Source: Gammaproteobacteria bacterium (GTDB lineage Bacteria; Pseudomonadota; Gammaproteobacteria; AKS1). Taken from it: DNA of 64,000 bases. How positions within the stretch are numbered: the stretch's first letter is position 1; each line of letters begins with the position of its first letter. A model generated the notes under the pieces. It ran no database searches, was not told where the DNA came from, and saw nothing but the letters and a program-made list of their open reading frames with translations. Made by a program: the position numbers and the translations under genes. Below are positions 17,195-26,281 of this stretch, piece after piece. The stretch is from positions 1 through 64,000 of the forward strand of contig JALTKS010000025.1 in NCBI GenBank assembly GCA_027006175.1, in the 5' to 3' direction.

Positions 17195-17628
17195 TCGGGT
17201 TATTACAGCGTGTTACCCAGGCGAAGGTAGAAGTTTCTGATACCGTTATTGGCGAAGTCAGTAAGGGCTTACTTGTCTTACTTGGCGTTGAGCGAGGTGA
17301 TACCGAAAAACAGGCAGACAGGTTGCTGGAAAGATTATTGGGTTATCGGGTTTTTGAAGATGATAGTGGTCGCATGAATCTCAGCGTAAAAGATATTCAA
17401 GGTGGCATGTTGATTGTGCCGCAGTTCACCCTTCCCGCAGACACCCAAAAAGGCACTCGGCCGAGTTTTACCCCCGCTGCTTCACCGGAAGAGGGTGAGC
17501 GCTTGTATGATTATTTTGTTCATCAGGCCAAGGCTTTGCATGATGATATTGCTACCGGCCAGTTTGGGGCAGATATGCAAGTGAGCCTTGTTAATGATGG
17601 ACCAGTTACTTTTTGGTTGCATGTTTAG
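17191..17628 (+). CDS. dtd: D-aminoacyl-tRNA deacylase
   Basis: 145 aa, full length for DTD. It hydrolyses D-aminoacyl-tRNAs (and glycyl-tRNA(Ala)) to protect translation. The N-terminal [15 protein letters not shown], the active-site strand [17 protein letters not shown] (most homologues have SQFTL) and the C-terminal cross-subunit motif NDGPVTFWL (Gly-cisPro) are present. It starts within the last codons of pip, a common gammaproteobacterial pairing. Repeat-rich DNA follows downstream. Confidence 0.96.
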   Translation: MIGLLQRVTQAKVEVSDTVIGEVSKGLLVLLGVERGDTEKQADRLLERLLGYRVFEDDSGRMNLSVKDIQGGMLIVPQFTLPADTQKGTRPSFTPAASPEEGERLYDYFVHQAKALHDDIATGQFGADMQVSLVNDGPVTFWLHV

Positions 17629-17659
17629 GGGCTAACAAGGTTCAAATTCAACGAAAACA

Positions 17660-17729
17660 CGTCCCCCTCATCTTATCGACGAATTGGTGCAGCGTAGCGA
17701 ACCTCTGAGGAGAGAAGATGAGGGGGACG
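17660..17729 (+). repeat. Hairpin element B, conserved loop with private 15-bp arms
   Basis: Perfect 15-bp arms CGTCCCCCTCATCTT (17660-17674) and its complement (17715-17729), extendable outward with small mismatches. The 40-nt loop differs from that of element A at only two positions or so (for example GCGTAGCG versus GCGCAGCG). No T-tract follows. Confidence 0.85.
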
Positions 17730-17812
17730 GGTTTCTGATTGCTTAGAGATTTTTGATCTGTGGCACGGGACTTTTCTCGCTGTTTAAATTTTTCCATGGT
17801 GGATGGGGCGAG

Positions 17813-17880
17813 CATAGATGCCTTGAACCATTGGAAATGGTTAAGGTACTTATAATGAAGCTCGAAGAGATTCTATAAGC
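17813..17880 (-). repeat. Two-hairpin element, inverted copy
   Basis: On the minus strand: P1 stem CTTATA / TATAAG around a loop containing TCTTCGAGCTTCAT; P2 CCTT-AACCATT, loop TCC, AATGGTT-(bulged C)-AAGG. Compared with copy 1, several P2 pairs and at least one P1 pair differ with both partners changed, so pairing is kept while sequence is not. Confidence 0.75.
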
Positions 17881-17926
17881 CAGCCTATCGGCGTTTCATT
17901 ATGGATACCTTGTGCTTATCTTCAAA

Positions 17927-18057
17927 TTTTATCTGTGGTGCTGACGGTTACTTGCTGTCTCCTGTGCTTTAGTGGCTTATGGTTTCACCACTCATAGAAC
18001 CGCTGCGCGTTTCATTATGAGTACCCTACCCATCTCCGATGGGTCAGGGCAAAAAAA
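17927..18057 (+). repeat. Long dispersed repeat, copy 2
   Basis: Counterpart of 15337-15469; 17982-18057 is base-for-base identical to 15393-15468, pointing to recent copying or gene conversion. It contains a two-hairpin element at 17982-18050. Its right edge ends in the T-tract (A-run on plus) of the ompW terminator. Confidence 0.8.
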
Positions 18058-18077
18058 GGCCGAGCACTTGCTCGGCC
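18051..18077 (-). terminator. ompW terminator
   Basis: Minus strand: GGCCGAGC / GCTCGGCC stem (18058-18077) followed by seven T (18057-18051), about 50 bp after the ompW stop. A standard factor-independent terminator, abutting a repeat element. Confidence 0.85.
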
Positions 18078-18125
18078 TAAACAGACTCACAGTTCATGTC
18101 TAAGAAACTGTAGAGAGGAGGTTCT

Positions 18126-18806
18126 TTAAAACGTTGTACCGATACCGATACCAAATACCCAAGGTTTGAGATCCACATCCACATCCGCAATACCGCCACC
18201 GACAGCTGTATTTGCAAAATGCGCAGTGGTATCAATATCAATGTATTTCACATCAAAGTTCACAAACCAGTCTTTGTTAATATCAACATCAACACCCGCT
18301 TGAGCGGCTAAGCCCCAGGAGCTGTCAATTTTCACTTTAGCAGTGGCTGTATCGAGGCCGCCATCCACTTCTTCGTCATAGAAATAGGTGTAATTCAGAC
18401 CAACACCCGCATAAGGACGAACCGTTGCATTAGGGCGGAAGTGGTACTGTAAGGTTAAAGTAGGCGGTAAAACCTTGGTATTGATGATGCCACCTAAACT
18501 GGCAAGTGTGCCATCACCATCAACGGTATTGCTGGTGGTGCCAAGAATTAACTCGGCGCCCCAATTCGGGGTAAACATATAGGTAATATCGAGCTCTGGA
18601 ACGGTATCGTTATCAACAGTAACGCCAGAACCGGCAACTGAAGCATTATCAACACGAATCGTGCTGGTGTCTTCATTTGTATTCAGGTGGATGATTCGAC
18701 CACGAACAACCCAATCGCCGGCTTCATAGGCAACAGCACTGACGCTTGTCATGCCAAGGGTTAAAAGAGTGGCTGCAGCAAGTGCAGGTTTGAATCGGTT
18801 GTTCAT
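18126..18806 (-). CDS. ompW: OmpW-family outer membrane protein
   Basis: The start at 18806 has GGAGA at 18814-18818; the frame extends upstream to 18902 but without a ribosome-binding site. 226 aa with a signal peptide (LAAATLLTLGMTSVSAVAYEAGDWVVRGR). Eight beta strands are expected; PTLTLQYHFRPNATVRPYAGVGLNYTYF and the terminal Phe (GIGIGTTF) are typical. OmpW forms a small hydrophobic channel. An FNR box with perfect half-sites lies upstream at 18889-18902, so induction under low oxygen is likely, as for OmpW in enterobacteria. Confidence 0.94.
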   Translation of the reverse strand: MNNRFKPALAAATLLTLGMTSVSAVAYEAGDWVVRGRIIHLNTNEDTSTIRVDNASVAGSGVTVDNDTVPELDITYMFTPNWGAELILGTTSNTVDGDGTLASLGGIINTKVLPPTLTLQYHFRPNATVRPYAGVGLNYTYFYDEEVDGGLDTATAKVKIDSSWGLAAQAGVDVDINKDWFVNFDVKYIDIDTTAHFANTAVGGGIADVDVDLKPWVFGIGIGTTF

Positions 18807-18863
18807 TGTTTCATCTCCAAAAGCAATATCACGTGTTGGTGTTAAAAATAAGTGTTGGCTAAT

Positions 18864-18902
18864 ATTATGCGATAGCCGAAATAACACATTGATTTGGATC
18901 AA
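18864..18902 (-). promoter_or_regulatory. FNR box and -10 of the ompW promoter
   Basis: TTGATTTGGATCAA at 18889-18902 has both half-sites of the FNR consensus (TTGAT-N4-ATCAA) intact. On the minus strand CATAAT (18869-18864) is a -10 with 5 of 6 matches. The implied start, about 18857, places the box centre near -39, close to the -41.5 of FNR-activated class II promoters. Confidence 0.7.
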
Positions 18903-19098
18903 GAATTGTCATCGAGATGTCATGAACAGCTGATTTAGATGGGAACAGGTTTGTTTTGGGAATTATTCACCAAAATGTCAGTTTTTCGGTGTAGATTCGT
19001 ACACACTATGTATAATAAAGCTTGATCGCATCACCGAGCGCGGTATCCTATGCGCCCGAAGTGATTGATTTATCAAGCAGAGATTGATTGGAAGCATA

Positions 19099-19692
19099 AT
19101 GTCAGAACGTAAGGCCACAGTGGCCCGTAATACCAACGAAACCCAAATTGAAATTTCAGTGAATCTGGATGGCACCGGTGCCGCCAATTTTGATACTGGC
19201 GTGGCGTTTTTAGACCACATGCTGGATCAAGTGGCACGCCACGGCATGATTGACCTGGATGTTAAAGCCAATGGCGACCTGCACATTGATGCCCACCACA
19301 CGGTTGAAGACATCGGCATTACGCTCGGTCAGGCAGTGGATAAAGCGCTGGGTGATAAATCAGGCATTCGCCGTTACGGTCACGCTTATGTGCCGCTCGA
19401 TGAAGCGCTATCTCGTGTTGTGATTGATTTCTCAGGCCGTCCCGGTCTGGAATATCACGTTGACTACCCGCGCGCGACCATCGGTGAATTTGATGTGGAT
19501 CTATTTGGTGAGTTCTTCCAAGGATTCGTTAATCACGCCAAAGCAACTGTGCATATTGATAACCTACGCGGTAAAAATGCACACCACGTTGCAGAAACAA
19601 TTTTCAAGGCTTTCGGCCGTGCCATTCGAATGGCAGCGGAGGCTGACTCTCGCATGCAAGGTATCTTGCCATCAACAAAAGGCAGTTTGTAA
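19099..19692 (+). CDS. hisB: Imidazoleglycerol-phosphate dehydratase
   Basis: The ATG at 19099 is chosen (GGAAG upstream; an in-frame TTG lies at 19084). 197 aa, the monofunctional bacterial form without the N-terminal phosphatase of the enterobacterial fusion. Metal-binding motifs [27 protein letters not shown] and GKNAHHVAE are intact. It catalyses the seventh step of histidine synthesis. It is the first of six his genes here. Missing steps (hisG, hisD, hisC) are not in the window. A -10-like TATAAT lies at 19011-19016. Confidence 0.97.
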   Translation: MSERKATVARNTNETQIEISVNLDGTGAANFDTGVAFLDHMLDQVARHGMIDLDVKANGDLHIDAHHTVEDIGITLGQAVDKALGDKSGIRRYGHAYVPLDEALSRVVIDFSGRPGLEYHVDYPRATIGEFDVDLFGEFFQGFVNHAKATVHIDNLRGKNAHHVAETIFKAFGRAIRMAAEADSRMQGILPSTKGSL

Positions 19693-19710
19693 ACAAGACT
19701 GACTCACCTC

Positions 19711-20358
19711 ATGACTAAGCTTGCTGTCATCGATTATGGTATGGGTAATTTGCATTCAGTGTCCAAGGCACTGGAGCATGTTGCTGATACGGGCGTAACG
19801 ATTAATGTAACTGCCGATCCAGAAACAATATTGTCTGCCGACAAAGTTCTGTTCCCGGGTGTGGGCGCGATTCGTGACTGCATGTCTGAATTGCATCGTC
19901 TCGAATTGAGCGAGGTTGTTAAAGAGTGTGCAAAAACAAAACCCTTTTTAGGCGTTTGTTTGGGCATGCAAGCATTACTGGACAGCAGTGAAGAAAATAA
20001 CGGCATTGATTGTCTCGGCATTATTCCGGGCACGGTACGTCATTTTGTCCATGGTATGAAAGATGATGATGGCGAAAAATTAAAAATTCCTCACATGGGC
20101 TGGAATGAAATTTTTCAAATGACACCGCATCCGCTTTGGAAAGACATTGAAGACGGTAGTCGTTTTTATTTTGTACATAGTTATTACGTTGAGTTAGCAA
20201 AACCTGATTTTATCGCCGGCTCAACGAATTACGGTGGTCCGTTTACATCGGCACTGGCAAGAGAAAATGTTTTCGCCATGCAGTGCCATCCGGAAAAAAG
20301 TCAGCACGCTGGCTTACAATTACTAAAAAACTTTATTAGCTGGGACGGCAGTGTTTAA
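19711..20358 (+). CDS. hisH: Imidazole glycerol phosphate synthase, glutaminase subunit
   Basis: 215 aa, class I glutamine amidotransferase. The catalytic triad is visible: Cys in [12 protein letters not shown], and His and Glu in [12 protein letters not shown]. It supplies ammonia to HisF, with which it forms a heterodimer. It lies 18 bp after hisB and 14 bp before hisA, clearly within the his operon. Confidence 0.97.
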   Translation: MTKLAVIDYGMGNLHSVSKALEHVADTGVTINVTADPETILSADKVLFPGVGAIRDCMSELHRLELSEVVKECAKTKPFLGVCLGMQALLDSSEENNGIDCLGIIPGTVRHFVHGMKDDDGEKLKIPHMGWNEIFQMTPHPLWKDIEDGSRFYFVHSYYVELAKPDFIAGSTNYGGPFTSALARENVFAMQCHPEKSQHAGLQLLKNFISWDGSV

Positions 20359-20372
20359 GAGGATATGGTGAG

Positions 20373-21116
20373 ATGTTATTAATACCCGCAATTGATCTGA
20401 AGCAAGGCAAGTGTGTACGTTTGCGTCAGGGAAAAATGGATGATGAAACAATATTTTCAGATGATCCTGTTGCCATGGCAGGACGTTGGGTAGAAGCCGG
20501 GGCAAGACGCTTGCACATCGTTGACCTTGATGGCGCCTTTGCAGGAGAGCCTGTTAATGCAGGCGTAATTCACGATATTGCTGAAGCCTACCCTGATTTA
20601 CCGATTCAGGTTGGTGGTGGTATTCGCCATGAAGATACCGTGCAAACTTATTTAGAAGCCGGTGTGCAGTATTGCATTATTGGTACCAAAGCCGTGAGCG
20701 CACCACACTTTGTGAATGATCTTTGTGTTGAATTTCCAGGGCATATTATTGTGGGTCTCGACGCCAAAGATGGCAAAGTGGCGATTGATGGCTGGTCAAA
20801 ATTATCACATCACGATGTTGTCGATATGGCGAAACATTTTGAAGACGATGGAGTTGAAGCCATTATCTTCACGGACATTAGCCGTGATGGCATGATGGAA
20901 GGTGTTAACCTTGATTCAACGGTAGAGCTTGCACAAGCCATTACGATTCCTGTCATTGCCTCTGGTGGTATTACCAATATCGATGATGTGCGCGAACTTT
21001 CCGCTGTTGAAGAAGAAGGCATTACCGGTGCTATTACGGGACGTGCCATTTATGAAGGTACGCTTGATTTTGCAGAAGGCCAAAAATTGGCTGATGAACT
21101 GACAGGCAGTAAATAA
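20373..21116 (+). CDS. hisA: ProFAR isomerase
   Basis: 247 aa TIM barrel. It isomerises N'-(5'-phosphoribosyl)formimino-AICAR-phosphate. The two phosphate-binding repeats ([12 protein letters not shown] and [12 protein letters not shown]) and catalytic Asp residues in [14 protein letters not shown] and [12 protein letters not shown] are present. It is closely related to HisF, with the usual order hisH-hisA-hisF. Confidence 0.97.
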   Translation: MLLIPAIDLKQGKCVRLRQGKMDDETIFSDDPVAMAGRWVEAGARRLHIVDLDGAFAGEPVNAGVIHDIAEAYPDLPIQVGGGIRHEDTVQTYLEAGVQYCIIGTKAVSAPHFVNDLCVEFPGHIIVGLDAKDGKVAIDGWSKLSHHDVVDMAKHFEDDGVEAIIFTDISRDGMMEGVNLDSTVELAQAITIPVIASGGITNIDDVRELSAVEEEGITGAITGRAIYEGTLDFAEGQKLADELTGSK

Positions 21117-21119
21117 ACC

Positions 21120-21914
21120 GTGGGTTTAGCCAAGCGCATTATTCCCTGTTTAGATGTTGATAATGGTCGCGTTGTAAAAGGCGTGCAGTTTGTTGATATC
21201 CGTGATGCCGGTGATCCGGTTGAAGTCGCCAAGCGTTACGATGAGCAAGGTGCCGATGAAATAACATTTCTGGATATCACGGCCAGTTCGGATAATCGTG
21301 ACACGATTGTGCATGTAGTAGAACAAGTTGCTGGTCAGGTATTTATTCCCTTAACGGTTGGTGGTGGTATTCGTACGGTTGATGATATTCGCCGTATGTT
21401 AAATGCTGGCGCTGATAAAGTCGGTATTAATACAGCCGCGGTACATCGTCCCGAGTTTGTACGCGAAGCGGCGGAAAAATTCGGTTCGCAATGTATTGTG
21501 GTGTCGATTGATGCCAAGTGCGTGAGTGGCGAAGGTGAGCCAAAGAAATGGGAAATCTTTACGCATGGCGGCCGTAAAGGCACGGGTTTGGATGCCATTG
21601 AATGGGCGATCAAAATGGTTGAGTACGGTGCGGGTGAAATCCTCCTCACCAGTATGGATCGCGATGGCACCCGTGATGGATTTGATATTGCACTAACCAG
21701 TGCAATTTGCGATGCGGTAGATGTACCTGTGATTGCTTCGGGTGGGGTCGGTAACCTTGACCATTTAGCCGATGGAATCATCAAAGGTAAGGCAGATGCC
21801 GTGTTGGCAGCGAGTATTTTCCATTTTGGTGACCACACGGTGGGTGAAGCCAAGGCGCACATGGCATCACGTGGCATTGAAGTGCGTAGAATGGCGGCCA
21901 AACCTGCGGAATAG
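21120..21914 (+). CDS. hisF: Imidazole glycerol phosphate synthase, cyclase subunit
   Basis: 264 aa, GTG start three bases after hisA. TIM barrel with [32 protein letters not shown] and the phosphate-binding [13 protein letters not shown]; catalytic Asp residues in CLDVD and LTSMDRDGT. With HisH it makes imidazole glycerol phosphate and AICAR. No tryptic or loop insertions are seen. Confidence 0.97.
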   Translation: MGLAKRIIPCLDVDNGRVVKGVQFVDIRDAGDPVEVAKRYDEQGADEITFLDITASSDNRDTIVHVVEQVAGQVFIPLTVGGGIRTVDDIRRMLNAGADKVGINTAAVHRPEFVREAAEKFGSQCIVVSIDAKCVSGEGEPKKWEIFTHGGRKGTGLDAIEWAIKMVEYGAGEILLTSMDRDGTRDGFDIALTSAICDAVDVPVIASGGVGNLDHLADGIIKGKADAVLAASIFHFGDHTVGEAKAHMASRGIEVRRMAAKPAE

Positions 21915-21941
21915 CATGGATTTTGCTACACTGGATACATT

Positions 21942-22331
21942 ATGTCAGATGCCTGGTTAGATGAAGTAAAATGGACAGCCGATGGTCTGGTTGCGGTGAT
22001 TGCGCAGGAATCAGCAACCGGCAAGATTCTGATGATGGCCTGGATGAACCGCGAAGCTCTGGCATTGACGGTTGAAAAGCAAGTTGCTGTTTACTGGTCA
22101 CGCTCACGTGGCAAATTATGGCACAAGGGCGAAGAATCTGGTCATGTACAAATGGTCAAAGATATCCGTCTTGATTGTGATAATGATGTGATTCTGCTCG
22201 AGGTGGAACAGAAAGGCGGGATCGCCTGTCATACGGGAAGACATAATTGTTTTTATAAACAATTCCAGGATGGCAAGTGGGTTGCGGTTGAACCGGTTTT
22301 AAAAGACCCGAACGAGATATACAAAAAATAA
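21942..22331 (+). CDS. hisI: Phosphoribosyl-AMP cyclohydrolase
   Basis: 129 aa, cyclohydrolase domain only (not the fused HisIE). Key sequences: [30 protein letters not shown] and metal-binding [28 protein letters not shown] with the conserved cysteines. Its stop overlaps the hisE start (TAATG), so translation is coupled. It starts 27 bp after hisF. Confidence 0.96.
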   Translation: MSDAWLDEVKWTADGLVAVIAQESATGKILMMAWMNREALALTVEKQVAVYWSRSRGKLWHKGEESGHVQMVKDIRLDCDNDVILLEVEQKGGIACHTGRHNCFYKQFQDGKWVAVEPVLKDPNEIYKK

Positions 22332-22648
22332 TGAGCGATGTACTACAACAATTAGCAGAAGTACTTGAGTCACGTAAGCAACAAAATGCTGACGAGTCTT
22401 ATGTTGCCAGTTTGTATGCAAAAGGGCTCGAAACCATTTTGAAAAAAGTGGGTGAAGAAGCGACTGAAACCGTGATTGCGGCGATGTCTGGTGATAAAGA
22501 AAAAATAATTTATGAAACTGCCGATTTGTGGTTTCACACAATGGTAATGCTCGCCAATGCGGGTTTGGGTCCAGACGATGTGCTTAATGAATTGTCACGC
22601 CGTGTTGGTGTATCTGGGCATGAAGAGAAAGCATCGCGCACAAAGTAG
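22331..22648 (+). CDS. hisE: Phosphoribosyl-ATP pyrophosphatase
   Basis: 105 aa, stand-alone PRA-PH enzyme of the all-alpha MazG-like NTP pyrophosphohydrolase superfamily. [29 protein letters not shown] contains the EExxE metal-binding helix, and [13 protein letters not shown] the second acidic helix. It does step 2 of histidine synthesis, before HisI. Next comes tatA, 34 bp on; a his-tat arrangement is common in gammaproteobacteria. Confidence 0.96.
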   Translation: MSDVLQQLAEVLESRKQQNADESYVASLYAKGLETILKKVGEEATETVIAAMSGDKEKIIYETADLWFHTMVMLANAGLGPDDVLNELSRRVGVSGHEEKASRTK

Positions 22649-22682
22649 GCGCGGGTAAAACATATAGTTTAGGAGAAATATT

Positions 22683-22919
22683 ATGGGTTTTGGTGGCATC
22701 GGTATTGGTTCACTTATACTTATCCTGGTAATCGTTATTTTATTATTCGGTACCAAGAAGTTACGCAACGTTGGCTCTGATGTGGGCGGCGCATTAAAGA
22801 ATTTCCGTAAAGCAATGAAAGACGGTGATGAAGGATCGACTGACACCGCTCAAATTGATAAAAAAGACAGCGATGCGATTGATGCAGAAGTTGTTTCCAA
22901 GGAAAAGGAAAAGAGCTAA
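22683..22919 (+). CDS. tatA: Sec-independent translocase component TatA
   Basis: 78 aa. One N-terminal transmembrane helix ([25 protein letters not shown]) with the conserved FGTKKL hinge, followed by an amphipathic helix ([11 protein letters not shown]) and an acidic/basic tail. TatA oligomers complete the channel that exports folded, twin-arginine-tagged proteins. A ribosome-binding site TAGGAG is at about 22671. Confidence 0.95.
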   Translation: MGFGGIGIGSLILILVIVILLFGTKKLRNVGSDVGGALKNFRKAMKDGDEGSTDTAQIDKKDSDAIDAEVVSKEKEKS

Positions 22920-22937
22920 TATTTTTAGCTTCCTCCC

Positions 22938-23327
22938 ATGTTTGACATTGGTTTTTCAGAACTTGTCCTGATAGCAATTGTTGCCTTGCTGGTCATTGGT
23001 CCCGATCGTTTACCGAAAGTTGCGCGCACGGCGGGTCTTTGGGTGGGCAAAATGCGTGGTTTTGTCTCATCTGTAAAAGCCGATATTGACCATGAACTTG
23101 CGGCAGATGAATTGAAAAAAATATTAAAAGAACAGGCGGATTCAACCGGTATTCATGAAATCATCGAAGATACAAAATCAGCCGCCGCGGATATTCAGCA
23201 GCAAGATTATGTGATGCGGGCAATTGTAGATGATGCGCCCGAAGACGATGGATCAGATCTGGATTCAGACAAAGACAAACAACCAGCAAAAATAGAGAAG
23301 ACAGACGGAAATGAGCGAGGCGAATAA
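22938..23327 (+). CDS. tatB: Sec-independent translocase component TatB
   Basis: 129 aa. N-terminal MFDIGFSELVLIAIVALLV with the TatB-type Glu in the membrane helix, then GPDRLPKVARTAGLWVGKMRGFV, the TatB hinge and amphipathic helix, and an acidic tail. It forms the substrate receptor with TatC. Its end overlaps the tatC start by 17 bp. Confidence 0.95.
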   Translation: MFDIGFSELVLIAIVALLVIGPDRLPKVARTAGLWVGKMRGFVSSVKADIDHELAADELKKILKEQADSTGIHEIIEDTKSAAADIQQQDYVMRAIVDDAPEDDGSDLDSDKDKQPAKIEKTDGNERGE

Positions 23328-24351
23328 TCCTGGCGAAGAACCTGTGTTCATGTCGCACCTCATTGAGTTGCGCGACCGCTTGCTACGAAGCGTGTTGGTG
23401 GTTTTTGTTATTTTATTGCCACTGCTGTTTTTTTCCGCCGATCTGTTTACCTACCTTACTGTGCCTATCATGGCAGTATTGCCCGAGGGACAACAGCTTA
23501 TTGCGATAGACGTTGCATCGCCGTTTCTGGCACCGTTTAAGCTGGCGATATTTACCGCAATATTTCTTGCTATCCCTTATCTTTTGTATCAGGCATGGTC
23601 GTTTATTGCGCCGGGCTTATACCAGAATGAACGCAAGCTGGTCGTACCACTATTAATATCAAGTACCTTACTTTTTTATGCCGGGATCGCTTTCGCATAT
23701 TTGGTCGTATTCAAATTAGTGTTTGGTTTCTTTTATGCGATTGCGCCAGAGGTGGTCAATGTCACGCCGGATATAAATAGTTATTTAGATTTCACGATTA
23801 AAATGTTTTTTGCTTTTGGTATTTCTTTTGAAGTGCCTATCGCGACTATCCTGTTCTGTTGGACGGGTATGACAACCCCGGATAAATTAGCCGATAAGCG
23901 TCGTTACTTCATCGTTGGTGTATTGATTGTTTCAATGCTAATGACACCACCGGATGTTGTTTCGCAGTTGTTACTGGGTATTCCTATGTGGCTTTTATTT
24001 GAAGCCGGCATTTTCTTTGCCCGCCGTATATTGCCAAAACGCAATAGTGATGACGACGATGACGTTGAGGACGAAGAAGAAAATTCAATTATGCCTAACG
24101 ATGTCGCGGCAAAAGCCTCTACTACCGTATCAACCGGCGTTGGTGCAGCTGAACCACCAGCTGAGCCAGAGGCTAAAACAGAATCTGAACCTGAATTTGA
24201 AACAGAAGAAGAGTTCGAAGAGCCCTATGTTGAACCAACGGATGAAGAAATTGAGGCAGAATTCGATCGTATCGAAGCAGAAGAAGATGACGACGAAGAT
24301 GATGATGGCTCTGATCCACAGTCACTGGAACCAGAGAAAAAGCCTGAATAA
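23311..24351 (+). CDS. tatC: Sec-independent translocase TatC with long acidic C-terminal tail
   Basis: 346 aa. The TatC core (about 1-245) has six membrane helices and the signature PVFMSHLIELRDRLLRS and FGISFEVPI. From about residue 246 to the end there is a roughly 100-residue low-complexity tail of Asp and Glu (DDDDDVEDEEE, EEEFEEPYVEPTDEEIE, EEDDDEDDDGSD), which typical TatC proteins of about 250 aa lack. The tail is on the cytoplasmic side, where twin-arginine signals dock; any role is unknown. The frame is unbroken. Confidence 0.93.
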   Translation: MSEANNPGEEPVFMSHLIELRDRLLRSVLVVFVILLPLLFFSADLFTYLTVPIMAVLPEGQQLIAIDVASPFLAPFKLAIFTAIFLAIPYLLYQAWSFIAPGLYQNERKLVVPLLISSTLLFYAGIAFAYLVVFKLVFGFFYAIAPEVVNVTPDINSYLDFTIKMFFAFGISFEVPIATILFCWTGMTTPDKLADKRRYFIVGVLIVSMLMTPPDVVSQLLLGIPMWLLFEAGIFFARRILPKRNSDDDDDVEDEEENSIMPNDVAAKASTTVSTGVGAAEPPAEPEAKTESEPEFETEEEFEEPYVEPTDEEIEAEFDRIEAEEDDDEDDDGSDPQSLEPEKKPE

Positions 24352-24430
24352 TCCACTTTGATGGAATAATTGCGGTTAATTGCTGTCATAGCAATGGTGA
24401 AGTGTACAGTCATTAACAGGACCTCTGCCC

Positions 24431-26281
24431 ATGCTACGCATTATTCTACTTTTGAGTTTTTTACTCCCAAGCTTTGCTTATGCTGATCTCAGCAATACCT
24501 TAAAAGGTAATTCATCCCCCTACCTTGCGATGCATGGCAATGACCCCGTGAAATGGCAGCAGTGGAATAGCGAGACGGTTGCACGAGCAAAAGCCGAGAA
24601 TAAACTCTTATTTGTTTCGATTGGTTATTTTGCCTGTCATTGGTGTCATGTCATGCAAAAAGAGTCCTATCAGGCAGCTGATACCGCAAAGGTACTAAAT
24701 AGTAAATTTATCCCAGTGAAAGTTGATCGTGAATTAAATCCCGCACTGGATGCGAGGATGATTGAGTTTGTAAATCGAACCCGTGGGTATTCAGGCTGGC
24801 CGCTGAACGTGTTTATTACTCCCGATGGGTATCCACTATTTGGCCTCGTGTATTTGCCGCACGATGACTTCACAGCGCTGGTTGAGAAATTGGCAAGTTA
24901 TTGGGATGAAGATTCAGCCGGACTTATTGCTGATGCTAAATTAGCGGCCAGTGAACTTGCACCTGCCGACATCGATGTGACTAAAACATCACTTTCAGAC
25001 AGGGTAGACCGCTTGGGTAAGGAATTTGTAAAACGGACCTTGATTGATGCAGATAAGTTTTTAGGCGGCTTTGGTGAACAAAGTAAATTTCCATCGGCGC
25101 CACGTGTAGCTGCTTTATTGGAACAATATAAAAAAACAGACGATGAGAAACTGGGTAAATTTTTAAAAACCACCTTAAACAGTATGCAGAAATACGGGCT
25201 GTATGATTCCCTGGGCGGCGGTTTTTTTCGTTATACGGTTGACCCACAATGGCAGGTGCCACATTTTGAAAAAATGCTTTACGACAATGCTCTATTAGCC
25301 AGACTATATTTTGATGCCGCAGAAGTATTTGAGCGAAATGATTATAGAGCAACCGCAATTGCTACAACACGTTTTATGTATAAAACCTTAGGAACGAAAA
25401 GTGGTGGTTTGGTTGCCAGCCTTTCAGCAGTCGATGATAACAATGTAGAAGGTGGTTATTACCTTTGGGATCGAGATGAGATCAAAAGCATACTCAGTCC
25501 AGGAGAATGGGCTGTCGTTGAACCGGCATGGAATATAGTGGGAACGCCGACCCTCGATGGTTTATTTTTGCCGATTGCAGAAGGTGATGTGAATGAACTC
25601 GCTAAGGAAAAGAGTGTGGTGGCGGCAGGTATAAAACAGCAAGAACTCACAAGCTTACTTGATGCAGCACGAAGTAAATTACTCAAAGTAAGAGCGAAGC
25701 GTGGCCTACCGGTTGATACCAAGCGTCTGGCTGCATGGAATGGTCTGGCTCTGTCTGCACTGATAAGAGCAGCGCAGGTGACAAATGATCAGCAAGATAA
25801 ACAGGCAGCAAAAGATCTAAGAGATTTTCTGGTCAAACAGCTCTGGGATGGAAAACAGATTATTCGCGCACGCAATAAGCAAGGTAAAGCGATAGGCAAG
25901 GCAACCATTGAAGACTATGCCTTTGTTGCAGAGGGTTTGCTGGAGTGGGCACGATACACGAATAAACAAGAAGATTATCAGTTAGCGGTGGAAGTAACGA
26001 ATCAAGCCTGGAAGCGATTCTTTGGTAAGCAGGGCTGGCGATTGAGTGAAGAGAATTTACTTGCTTATGGGATCAGCGAGCACGCAATTGCTGATGGACC
26101 AATGCCATCACCGGCTGCGATTATCTTACGTGTGACACAGGATATCCTTACGCAGGATAGTCATGCTAACTTACCGATGAAAGATTTCAGGATTGCGCTG
26201 GCAGCAAGTGAAGCAGAAGTACTGGATGACCCTTTCTGGTTCTCAAGCTATGTTGCTGTCTTAGAAGCAGCACGAGAATGA
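24431..26281 (+). CDS. Exported DUF255 thioredoxin-domain protein (YyaL/spermatogenesis-associated type)
   Basis: 616 aa. The N-terminal hydrophobic segment IILLLSFLLPSFAYA looks like a Sec signal peptide. The DUF255 domain follows (NTLKGNSSPYLAMHGNDPVKWQQW), with thioredoxin-like motif FACHWCHVM (CHWC). The C-terminal two thirds are alpha-toroid-like, as in N-acylglucosamine-epimerase folds (HFEKMLYDNALLAR, LAAWNGLALSALIRAA). Most relatives are cytoplasmic; a signal peptide suggests a periplasmic version. Function unknown. The last 34 bp overlap the end of the convergent RND gene. Confidence 0.85.
   Translation: MLRIILLLSFLLPSFAYADLSNTLKGNSSPYLAMHGNDPVKWQQWNSETVARAKAENKLLFVSIGYFACHWCHVMQKESYQAADTAKVLNSKFIPVKVDRELNPALDARMIEFVNRTRGYSGWPLNVFITPDGYPLFGLVYLPHDDFTALVEKLASYWDEDSAGLIADAKLAASELAPADIDVTKTSLSDRVDRLGKEFVKRTLIDADKFLGGFGEQSKFPSAPRVAALLEQYKKTDDEKLGKFLKTTLNSMQKYGLYDSLGGGFFRYTVDPQWQVPHFEKMLYDNALLARLYFDAAEVFERNDYRATAIATTRFMYKTLGTKSGGLVASLSAVDDNNVEGGYYLWDRDEIKSILSPGEWAVVEPAWNIVGTPTLDGLFLPIAEGDVNELAKEKSVVAAGIKQQELTSLLDAARSKLLKVRAKRGLPVDTKRLAAWNGLALSALIRAAQVTNDQQDKQAAKDLRDFLVKQLWDGKQIIRARNKQGKAIGKATIEDYAFVAEGLLEWARYTNKQEDYQLAVEVTNQAWKRFFGKQGWRLSEENLLAYGISEHAIADGPMPSPAAIILRVTQDILTQDSHANLPMKDFRIALAASEAEVLDDPFWFSSYVAVLEAARE

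Larger units (their letters stand above)
17629..18125. other. Intergenic repeat cluster between dtd and ompW
   Basis: 497 bp between convergent genes, with no credible coding frame. Order: hairpin element B (17660-17729), a partial copy of the long dispersed repeat (about 17745-17784), an inverted two-hairpin element (17813-17880), a degenerate half copy (about 17893-17915), the second full long repeat (17927-18057) with a two-hairpin element (17982-18050), then the ompW terminator. The nested order suggests repeated insertion at one site. Confidence 0.7.
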
